Assembly: GCA_017404795.1 (NCBI GenBank)
Contig: JAFRBR010000025.1
Location: forward strand, 1-64,000
Origin: Candidatus Saccharimonadota bacterium
GTDB taxonomy: Bacteria; Patescibacteriota; Saccharimonadia; Saccharimonadales; Saccharimonadaceae
DNA length: 64,000 bases
Direction of reading: 5' to 3'
The translations under genes and the position numbers were made by a program. Shown piece after piece: positions 25,996-32,008 of this stretch. The notes under the pieces were generated by a model that was not told the DNA's origin, searched no databases, and saw nothing but the letters and a program-made list of their open reading frames with translations. How positions within the stretch are numbered: position 1 is the stretch's first letter; each line of letters opens with the position of its first letter.

Positions 25996-28203
25996 CTAGG
26001 CGGAAGCTAGTTGATCAAATTCTTCCATGGAGGTGATGAGAAGGTCGCGGGGTTTGGTGCCTTGGGTGGGGCCAACGACGCCAATATCTTCGAGCCAGTA
26101 GCCAAGGCCAGAAACCCAGCCGTGACCTTTGGAGAGCCGAGTCTGAAGCATGCCGGTGGAGAATTTGCCGCCGGCGATGGAGATTTCGACGGCGCGGCGA
26201 ACTAGAGGGTCGCTAGGGTCGAACGTACGGCCAAGGCCGTCGCTAACGGCGCCACCGCCTTTCAAGGCGACTGCCTGGGCGATAACTTCGTCGTTATACT
26301 GAGGCGGGCGTTGAGCTTTTAAGAATTCGGTGACTTTTTCAATGTCTTCGTCGGGAGTCCAGGCGCCCTGGATGCGCTCGGGGCCGTTCATGGTCTTCTC
26401 GGTGGAGAAGAGCATGTCGCCTTGGCCTAATAATTTCTCGGCGCCGGAGATATCGAGAATAATGCGGGATTCCATAGAGGTGAGGACGCGGAAAGCAATG
26501 CGTGATGGAATGTTGCCTTTGATGAGGCCGGTGATAACTTTGACTACAGGCTTCTGGGTGGCAAGGACGAGGTGCATACCAGCGGCACGACCGAGCTGAG
26601 CGATACGGACAATTAAGGGCTCGAGTTCCTTAGAAGCTTGCATCATCAGGTCGGACATTTCGTCAATAACGATGACGATGTAGGGCATTTTGCCGCCTTT
26701 GTCCTCTTCTGACAGAGTGTCTGCGGGTGCTTTGTCGGACTTCGCGGCAAGTTTTTCCATTTTCTTGTTGTAATCAGAAATCTTTTTGACCTTTTCTTCG
26801 GCCATGAGTTTGTAGCGGCGGTCCATTTCGCCGGCGGCCCATTTCATGGCAGAGAGAGCCTTTTCGGTGTTGGTGATAATGGGAGTGAGTAAGTGAGGGA
26901 TGTCATTATAGGAGACCATTTCCACTTGCTTGGGGTCGACAATGATCATGCGCATGTCGGAAGGAGAGTTGCGATAGAGGAGAGACATGATGAGAGTGTT
27001 AGTCATGACGGACTTACCAGAGCCGGTGGTACCGGCGATGAGGAGGTGGGGCATGCTGGCGAGGTCGGCGATGATGGGCTTACCGGAGATGTCCTTCCCT
27101 ACGCAGAAAGCGAGTGGATCGGAGGTCTTGTGCCATTCGTCGGATTCGATGATACCCCTTAGCGAGACGCTAGCGGAGCGGGTGTTGGGAACTTCTACAC
27201 CAATAAGTTGAGTGCCGGGAATTGGGGCCTCAATACGAACGGTCTGGGCAGAGAGCTTGTAGGCGAGCTCTTTGTCGCGAGCGGCGATTTTGGCGAGGTT
27301 GACACCGCCGGGGGCCCTTAAGGTATATTGAGTGACACGGGGGCCGACGTTGGCGCCCTCCATCTCGACATCGATACCAAACTCGGCAAAAGTGTTTTTA
27401 ATAATAAAGGCATTTTGTTGGATGTTGCCGGCATCGGCGGGAGATTGCTTCTTAGTGAGGAGGTCGGTAGTAGGCATTTTCCAGTCGGGGTCGGAGATGG
27501 CAACGAGGGCTTTGGCTTCTTGAGGTTTGGCGGGTTCTTTGGAAGTAGATTTTTTAGGAGAAGGAGTGGGCTCGAGGGCGCCGACGCCGGAGTTGACTTT
27601 GATTTCGAGCTGGCCGAGTTTTTTGGATTTTTTGGGGTCTTCATCGGTGGCTGAAGAGTTTTCTTTGCGTTTGGTGGCGTTTTTGGTGCCTTTGAAGAGG
27701 GTGACGGGGGAAAGCTGGAGAATAAAGAGGGCGGTAATAAAAATAAGAACAAGATAGATAAAAATGACGACGCCCTGACTCAAGACATTGAGCATGAGGG
27801 AGTTAAGCCAGCCGCCGATGAGGCCACCGTTCTCCCAGATAGCGGCGATGCCGGCAAGCCAGAGGACCATTAAGATGCTGGCAATATAAACGGGGACGGC
27901 AACGCGGTTGTTGTCGGCGCGGAGAATTTTGACGGCGAGATAGACGAGAAGGGCCGGAATAAAATAAGTGGCAAAGCCGAGGCCATTCAAAATGAATTGG
28001 TGGATGGCGTTAAGAACAGTGCCACCCTGACCAAACCAAGTAATAACGAAAAACAGGGCAAGAGCCATCATCAGAACAGCGGAAATCTGATGCCAAAAAC
28101 CACCGGGGAGCTCGTGTTCGACAGGGGCTTCCTTGGTGCGCTTTTTGGATTTAGCGGTAGATTTGCGCTTTTTGGTTGAGGTTTTTCTCTTTGCTGTAGG
28201 CAT
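25996..28203 (-). CDS. ftsK: DNA translocase FtsK/SpoIIIE
   Basis: About 735 residues. A Lys-rich start is followed by four or five membrane helices (to about residue 190), a Pro/Lys-rich linker, an FtsK alpha domain (VGPRVTQYTLRAPGGVNLAKI), the motor with Walker A IAGTTGSGKSV and Walker B IVIVIDEMSDLM, and a C-terminal winged-helix gamma domain (FSTGMLQTRLSKGHGWVSGLGYWLED) that would read polar chromosome sequences. It pumps DNA at the septum and should activate the Xer recombinase at 8.1 kb. The start is set by TATAAT-N6-ATG. Confidence 0.94.
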   Translation of the reverse strand: MPTAKRKTSTKKRKSTAKSKKRTKEAPVEHELPGGFWHQISAVLMMALALFFVITWFGQGGTVLNAIHQFILNGLGFATYFIPALLVYLAVKILRADNNRVAVPVYIASILMVLWLAGIAAIWENGGLIGGWLNSLMLNVLSQGVVIFIYLVLIFITALFILQLSPVTLFKGTKNATKRKENSSATDEDPKKSKKLGQLEIKVNSGVGALEPTPSPKKSTSKEPAKPQEAKALVAISDPDWKMPTTDLLTKKQSPADAGNIQQNAFIIKNTFAEFGIDVEMEGANVGPRVTQYTLRAPGGVNLAKIAARDKELAYKLSAQTVRIEAPIPGTQLIGVEVPNTRSASVSLRGIIESDEWHKTSDPLAFCVGKDISGKPIIADLASMPHLLIAGTTGSGKSVMTNTLIMSLLYRNSPSDMRMIIVDPKQVEMVSYNDIPHLLTPIITNTEKALSAMKWAAGEMDRRYKLMAEEKVKKISDYNKKMEKLAAKSDKAPADTLSEEDKGGKMPYIVIVIDEMSDLMMQASKELEPLIVRIAQLGRAAGMHLVLATQKPVVKVITGLIKGNIPSRIAFRVLTSMESRIILDISGAEKLLGQGDMLFSTEKTMNGPERIQGAWTPDEDIEKVTEFLKAQRPPQYNDEVIAQAVALKGGGAVSDGLGRTFDPSDPLVRRAVEISIAGGKFSTGMLQTRLSKGHGWVSGLGYWLEDIGVVGPTQGTKPRDLLITSMEEFDQLASA

Positions 28204-28209
28204 GGGTCT

Positions 28210-28215
28210 ATTATA
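28210..28215 (-). promoter_or_regulatory. -10 box of ftsK
   Basis: GTGCTATAAT, six bases before the ATG at 28203. Confidence 0.75.
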
Positions 28216-28290
28216 GCACACTTCTCTGAAAAGCGCAAGCGGGATGGGGGGTTGGTAAATAAGTAGGTTTGTGGTAAAATGAGGATAAGA

Positions 28291-28365
28291 TAGGCTGTCG
28301 CCAAGTGGTCAGGCAACGGGTTGTGGTCCCGTCATTCGCAGGTTCGAATCCTGCCAGCCTAGCCA
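28291..28365 (+). tRNA. tRNA with His anticodon GTG on a Gln-like body
   Basis: A 75-nt cloverleaf with stem ACGGG/CCCGT and loop TTGTGGT, so the anticodon is GTG (His). The acceptor is TAGGCTG/CAGCCTA with discriminator G and encoded CCA; the base before the 5' end is A. The G-1:C73 pair that normally marks tRNA-His is thus absent, and U1-A72, G73 and the TCGCCAAGTGGTCAGGC D-arm look like tRNA-Gln. Confidence 0.88.
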
Positions 28366-28420
28366 TTTTTCTTTCAGAAAAAATCAAAAAGCGAGGACAT
28401 CGTTGTCGCTAAAGCTCCAA

Positions 28421-28442
28421 TCGAATCCTGCCAGCCTAGCCA
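28421..28442 (+). repeat. duplicate of tRNA-His 3' end
   Basis: 22 bases (TCGAATCCTGCC through GCCTAGCCA) identical to the tRNA 3' end at 28344-28365 lie 77 bases downstream. The DNA between holds two small hairpins (TTTTTC/GAAAAA and AGCGA/TCGCT). This is the signature expected of a tRNA attachment site or a small insertion that rebuilt the tRNA end. Confidence 0.8.
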
Positions 28443-28457
28443 AAATTTCTTGCTAGA

Positions 28458-28477
28458 AGCCGCTATCTCGGCTTTTT
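28458..28477. terminator. terminator after the tRNA-His region
   Basis: AGCCG-CTATCT-CGGCT followed by six Ts on the plus strand; it touches the end of the convergent metallo-beta-lactamase gene. Confidence 0.75.
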
Positions 28478-29118
28478 TAGTTGATTTCGATGGAGGCGCC
28501 GGGGGTGAGGGGGGTGAACTGGATGCCGAGGGGGTCGCAGAAGAATTTGAGCCAGCTGTTGTTGTAAGTCTGGCCGAGATTACTGAGGACGGCGTCGTGG
28601 ACGGGAATGACGATTTCGGGTTTGACGTCTTTGATGTATTTGGCGGCGTCGGAAATTTTGGCCCAAGGGGCAGAAATAGGAACACAGATGGCTCTCGGGT
28701 GCTCAATCGGCGGGCGATCAAAAGAATCGCCGGGGTTGGCAAAGAGGTCATCTACAACTACACCGAGGTTGTCGCAAGGGATTTGGTCCTCCAAAATAGA
28801 GGCGTGGGATTGACCAAAGAATTGGAGTTTGAAGCCGCCTACTTCCCTAGTCTCGCCACTTTTAACGACGATGGAGCCACTGATTAAAGAGGTGGTATCT
28901 GGGGTAGTAAAAACTGTGGCAGAGGGATTAGCCGCTAAAAGATTGCTGATAACCGCTGGTTGACAATGGTCGTCGTGCTTGTGGGTGATGATGATGGCTA
29001 CAACCTCGCCAAAGAGGTGGGTGGGGAGTTTTTGAGTGAATTCGACAGGGTCGATGAGGATAGTTTGGTGGGCTTTTTCTAGGCAGAGGCCTGAATGTTC
29101 TAATTTAATGATTTTCAT
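28477..29118 (-). CDS. metallo-beta-lactamase-fold hydrolase (UlaG-like)
   Basis: 213 residues of the metal-dependent hydrolase family that includes UlaG and YtpP-like proteins: THKHDDH is the metal motif (HxHxDH, about residues 50-56), with further ligands probably in GQSHAS and IPVHDA. The protein begins KLEHSGLCLE as these enzymes do. Substrate unknown. A TACAAT box is six bases before the ATG at 29118. Confidence 0.82.
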   Translation of the reverse strand: MKIIKLEHSGLCLEKAHQTILIDPVEFTQKLPTHLFGEVVAIIITHKHDDHCQPAVISNLLAANPSATVFTTPDTTSLISGSIVVKSGETREVGGFKLQFFGQSHASILEDQIPCDNLGVVVDDLFANPGDSFDRPPIEHPRAICVPISAPWAKISDAAKYIKDVKPEIVIPVHDAVLSNLGQTYNNSWLKFFCDPLGIQFTPLTPGASIEIN

Positions 29119-29124
29119 AGTTCT

Positions 29125-29130
29125 ATTGTA
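29125..29130 (-). promoter_or_regulatory. -10 box of the metallo-beta-lactamase gene
   Basis: GCTACAAT, six bases before the ATG at 29118. Confidence 0.65.
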
Positions 29131-29304
29131 GCACGAAATTTTTTGAGGGGGTAAATAAAGTGATAAGGATTGAAATAATAGGGGAAATATGGTATACTAA
29201 AGAAAAGGGTGGATTGTAATTTAAAAACAGAGTAGAACTATGATCTCCAAAAATGCAGAAAGAAGGTGAGGGAGTTGGAGAGAACTAAAGAGGTGGTAAA
29301 GACG

Positions 29305-30066
29305 ATGCTGGCGTTTGATATTGATCATACGCTGGGGTTGTCTAAACTGCCAATACCGAAGGAAGTGGCTAACCTGTTGATGGAGCTGCTACAAGAGTTT
29401 GAGATTTGCGTGATTTCGGGAAGGAGTTTTGAACAGTTTTTGGTGCAGGTAATCGGGCGACTGCCGATACCAGATGCAGAGCTGTTGAGGCATTTGCATT
29501 GCCTGCCGGCTCAAGGGACGCAATATTATCGGTTTACCGACGATGGCTGGACGAAAGTCTATGGTTTTTACCTGCGTGATGAGGAAGTATCGAGGATTTT
29601 TGCAGTGGTGGAGCAAGCGGCGAGAGAAATGGGCTACTGGCGCGAGGAAAATTCCGAAAACGGCGACCGGATACTAGAGAATCGACAATCGCAAGTGACT
29701 TTTGCGGCGGTGGATACTGGAGCTGCGCTGGAGGTGAAGCGGGCCTGGGACCCAGATTGCCAAAAACGTGAGCAAATGATTGTCCGGATGAAGGAGTTAG
29801 CTCCGGAGTTTGAGTATAAGCTGGGCGGTAACACCTCGATAGACATTACTTTGCCGGGAATGGATAAGAGCTTTGGGATGAAACGGCTGATGGAAGAGCT
29901 TGATCTGACCAAAGAGGATATTCTGTACTTTGGCGATATGACTCAGCCGGGGGGCAACGATTATCCGATCGTCCAAATGGGGATAGACACCATCACGGTA
30001 GGCGAATATTACGATACGGTGTTTGCACTGAAGGCTATCCTAGGAATATTAGGAATGTTGCCGTAA
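29305..30066 (+). CDS. HAD-superfamily IIB phosphatase/mutase-like protein
   Basis: 253 residues from an ATG at 29305 with AGAGGTGG well placed upstream; an upstream GTG (29266) would add 13 residues. Motif I is DIDHTL (about residues 4-9), motif II Ser in CVISGRS, and the C-terminal motifs are GMDKSFGMKRL (Lys) and FGDMTQPGGNDYP. The GGNTSIDITLPGMDKSF segment resembles eukaryote-type phosphomannomutase and trehalose- or sucrose-phosphatase IIB enzymes. It probably acts on a sugar phosphate; the substrate is not assignable. A TATGGTATACT promoter lies near 29193. Confidence 0.78.
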   Translation: MLAFDIDHTLGLSKLPIPKEVANLLMELLQEFEICVISGRSFEQFLVQVIGRLPIPDAELLRHLHCLPAQGTQYYRFTDDGWTKVYGFYLRDEEVSRIFAVVEQAAREMGYWREENSENGDRILENRQSQVTFAAVDTGAALEVKRAWDPDCQKREQMIVRMKELAPEFEYKLGGNTSIDITLPGMDKSFGMKRLMEELDLTKEDILYFGDMTQPGGNDYPIVQMGIDTITVGEYYDTVFALKAILGILGMLP

Positions 30067-30080
30067 GTTCTACTTTGACT

Positions 30081-30110
30081 AGGGCCGCCACTAGGATGAG
30101 GGCGGCCCTT
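30081..30110 (+). terminator. hairpin terminator after HAD gene
   Basis: AGGGCCGCC and GGCGGCCCT form a 9-bp GC-rich stem, followed by TTAAAATTT; the T run is weak. Confidence 0.6.
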
Positions 30111-30119
30111 AAAATTTGA

Positions 30120-30125
30120 TATAAT
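30120..30125 (+). promoter_or_regulatory. -10 box of tsaD
   Basis: GATATAAT, six bases before the ATG at 30132. Confidence 0.75.
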
Positions 30126-30131
30126 AGAGAT

Positions 30132-31481
30132 ATGAAAATACTGGGAATTGAGACAAGTTGTGATGAGACGGCGGCAGCCGTGGTTTGTGATGGGGTGGAA
30201 ATTTTGTCAAATGTAGTGGTGAGCCAAATTGATATTTTTGCGGAATACGGGGGGGTGATACCAGAGGTGGCGGCGAGGAGTCACCTGGAGGTGATTTTGC
30301 CAGTGATTGATAGGGCTTTGTCGGATGCTGGTTGTACCTGGGAGGATATTGATGCGATTGCGGTGACGCATGCGCCGGGGCTTTTGGGGTCTCTGCTTAT
30401 CGGTACTCTGACAGCGCGGACCCTCGCGATTTTGCATGATAAGCCTCTGTATGCGGTGCATCATTTGAAGTCACATGTGTATGCGAATTGGCTTGGTGTA
30501 GGAGAAGTTGAACCTATTCTTTCTTCAGCTGGACTTGAATTTTCAAGCACGTCATACGCTGGGCCGCGGGCAGAACCGTCCCTTCGGGACGAACCTGTCC
30601 GGGCCGTCAGGAATATACGTGTTGAAAATTCAAATCAGAATTTTATGCTTCAGAAAGAACAGGTTTCAACTTCTCCCACCTTCCCTTTACTGGCGCTGGT
30701 GATTTCTGGGGGGCATACGCAGATTTTGTGGATGCCGGGGCATAATCAGTTCGAGATAGTGGGGACGACGAGAGATGATGCGGTAGGGGAGTGTTTTGAT
30801 AAGGTAGCGAAAATACTGGGGCTTCCTTATCCGGGAGGACCGAGCATTGCGAAGGCGGCGGCAGATGGCGATGCTGATAAATATAAGTTGCCACATCCGA
30901 AGATTGAGGGACTAGATTTTTCGTTTTCGGGGCTGAAGACGGCGGTTTTGCGCGCCGTGCAGAAAGAGGTGGGGGTGCCGATTTCGTATCCGTCGCATAA
31001 GCTCGCCGAATTACTGAGTCCACAGCAGGTGGCGGATTTTGCGGCGTCGTTTCAGAAGACGGCGGTGGAGATTCTATATGAAAAAGTGGTAAAAGCGTTA
31101 GAAAAATACCCTGAGGTCCAGTCGATCGTTATCGCTGGAGGAGTAAGTGCAAATGAGGAGCTCCGGAAGAGATTTGAAATTGCTTTTTCTTCAGCTGGAC
31201 TTGAATTTTCAAGCACATCATACGCTGGGCCGCGGGCAGAACCGTCCCTTCGGGACGAACCTGTCTGGGCCGTCAGGAATATACGTGTTGAAAATTCAAA
31301 TCAGTACACGCTTCAGAAAAAGCAATTTCCAAATCTCTTAGTGTGTTTCCCCCTTTCTTCCCTGTCGGGAGACAACGGGGCGATGGTGGCGGCGGCGTGC
31401 TACTTTGAAATCCAGGCGGGTGTGAAGCCGACGGACCCTTATAAACTCAACATTTATCCGCGGATATCGATTGAAAATTGA
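30132..31481 (+). CDS. tsaD: tRNA N6-adenosine threonylcarbamoyltransferase with two in-frame repeats
   Basis: Transfers threonylcarbamoyl to A37 of ANN-reading tRNAs, with TsaB/TsaE. The 449 residues exceed the usual 330-350. Family motifs are intact: GIETSCDETAAAVV at the start, the metal histidines in HHLKSHVYANW (about residues 110-120), VISGGHTQILW, FDKVAKILGLPYPGGP, and SGDNGAMVAAA near the end. Two extra segments (about residues 126-180 and 346-402), both containing SSTSYAGPRAEPSLRDEPV and AVRNIRVENSNQ, come from palindromic elements. Both fall in variable loops, the second in front of the SGDNGAM active-site strand. The enzyme is essential in most bacteria, so the inserts are probably tolerated or removed. 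Confidence 0.93.
   Translation: MKILGIETSCDETAAAVVCDGVEILSNVVVSQIDIFAEYGGVIPEVAARSHLEVILPVIDRALSDAGCTWEDIDAIAVTHAPGLLGSLLIGTLTARTLAILHDKPLYAVHHLKSHVYANWLGVGEVEPILSSAGLEFSSTSYAGPRAEPSLRDEPVRAVRNIRVENSNQNFMLQKEQVSTSPTFPLLALVISGGHTQILWMPGHNQFEIVGTTRDDAVGECFDKVAKILGLPYPGGPSIAKAAADGDADKYKLPHPKIEGLDFSFSGLKTAVLRAVQKEVGVPISYPSHKLAELLSPQQVADFAASFQKTAVEILYEKVVKALEKYPEVQSIVIAGGVSANEELRKRFEIAFSSAGLEFSSTSYAGPRAEPSLRDEPVWAVRNIRVENSNQYTLQKKQFPNLLVCFPLSSLSGDNGAMVAAACYFEIQAGVKPTDPYKLNIYPRISIEN
30507..30670. repeat. in-frame palindromic element (family A), first copy in tsaD
   Basis: 164 bp. Conserved half-sites TCATACGCTGG and GTCAGGAATATACGT flank an inner stem (GCAG/CTGT) with CGTCCCTTCGGGACG at its tip. 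Outer arms pair over about 50 bases with gaps (GTTGAA at 30507 with TTCAAC to 30670; TTCTTTC with GAAAGAA; TTGAATTTTCAA with TTGAAAATTCAA). Translated in frame. Confidence 0.9.
31169..31337. repeat. in-frame palindromic element (family A), second copy in tsaD
   Basis: 169 bp. The central 118 bases match the first copy except for about two substitutions. The outer arm tips differ from copy one (here GAGATTTGAAATTGC at 31169 pairs with GCAATTTCCAAATCTC to 31337) yet are self-complementary. The offset between the copies is 666 bp, a multiple of three. Confidence 0.9.
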
Positions 31482-31488
31482 CAAAGAA

Positions 31489-31512
31489 AAAGCCCGCGGG
31501 AGAGCGGGCTTT
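31489..31512. terminator. terminator between tsaD and a convergent gene
   Basis: AAAGCCCGC/GCGGGCTTT hairpin; the T run is strong on the minus strand (TTTTTCTTT) and short on the plus strand. Confidence 0.75.
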
Positions 31513-31525
31513 GGGCCAGAGGTGG

Positions 31526-31900
31526 CTAATCGCTAGAGCATCCTTTTACGAATGCCGCTATTTCCATATAGGTGTTGCGGGCTGCGCCCATCTCGATCAT
31601 TTGGCTAAAGAACTCGTCGATGTCACCACGGCGACCGTAGTACTCGAGGATAGTTCCTCTACCAACACGAACATCATCGCTGAGCCAGTTGGCTTGACGC
31701 ATGAGCCGGGGATACATCACGAAACGGATGTAGCTGACTGGGTCGTCGTAAGCGTAGTGATCTTTAGCTGAAGAACTAATCTGGCTGAGGATGTCGGCAT
31801 CGCATTTGTTTTTCTCGATACTGACATAAATGTCTACGAGTTGGAGGGCCTCGGCGAAATCGCCCCAAGTGGGATGTAGAGCTGTTTGCGAACTAGACAT
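31526..31900 (-). CDS. small helical protein of unknown function
   Basis: 124 residues, no membrane segment or signal peptide, predicted mainly helical (WGDFAEALQLVDIYVSIEKNK, FFSQMIEMGAARNTYMEIAAFV). AAAGGTG precedes the ATG. No family recognised. It stands alone between convergent tsaD and the P-type ATPase. Confidence 0.65.
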   Translation of the reverse strand: MSSSQTALHPTWGDFAEALQLVDIYVSIEKNKCDADILSQISSSAKDHYAYDDPVSYIRFVMYPRLMRQANWLSDDVRVGRGTILEYYGRRGDIDEFFSQMIEMGAARNTYMEIAAFVKGCSSD

Positions 31901-32008
31901 ATTACACCTTTTACCTTTCTGGTCTATAAAGAACCATTGTTACCGAGAGATGAATTTCTCACGAATTACAATACCTGCTTGTATTATACCATAGATTTGT
32001 ATTTTCGT

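Noticed and set aside
28450-28887. 145-codon frame antisense to the metallo-beta-lactamase gene
   Set aside because: It overlaps a clearly conserved enzyme and begins inside the tRNA terminator; composition is that of a shadow frame.
30507-31337. CRISPR-like or tandem repeat array in tsaD
   Set aside because: Only two copies 666 bp apart, palindromic, translated and with no spacers or cas genes; no CRISPR array was found anywhere in the window.
31470-31485. Use of a recoded TGA (glycine code, as in Gracilibacteria/SR1)
   Set aside because: tsaD ends at a TGA followed directly by a terminator hairpin, and conserved genes read normally with the standard bacterial code.
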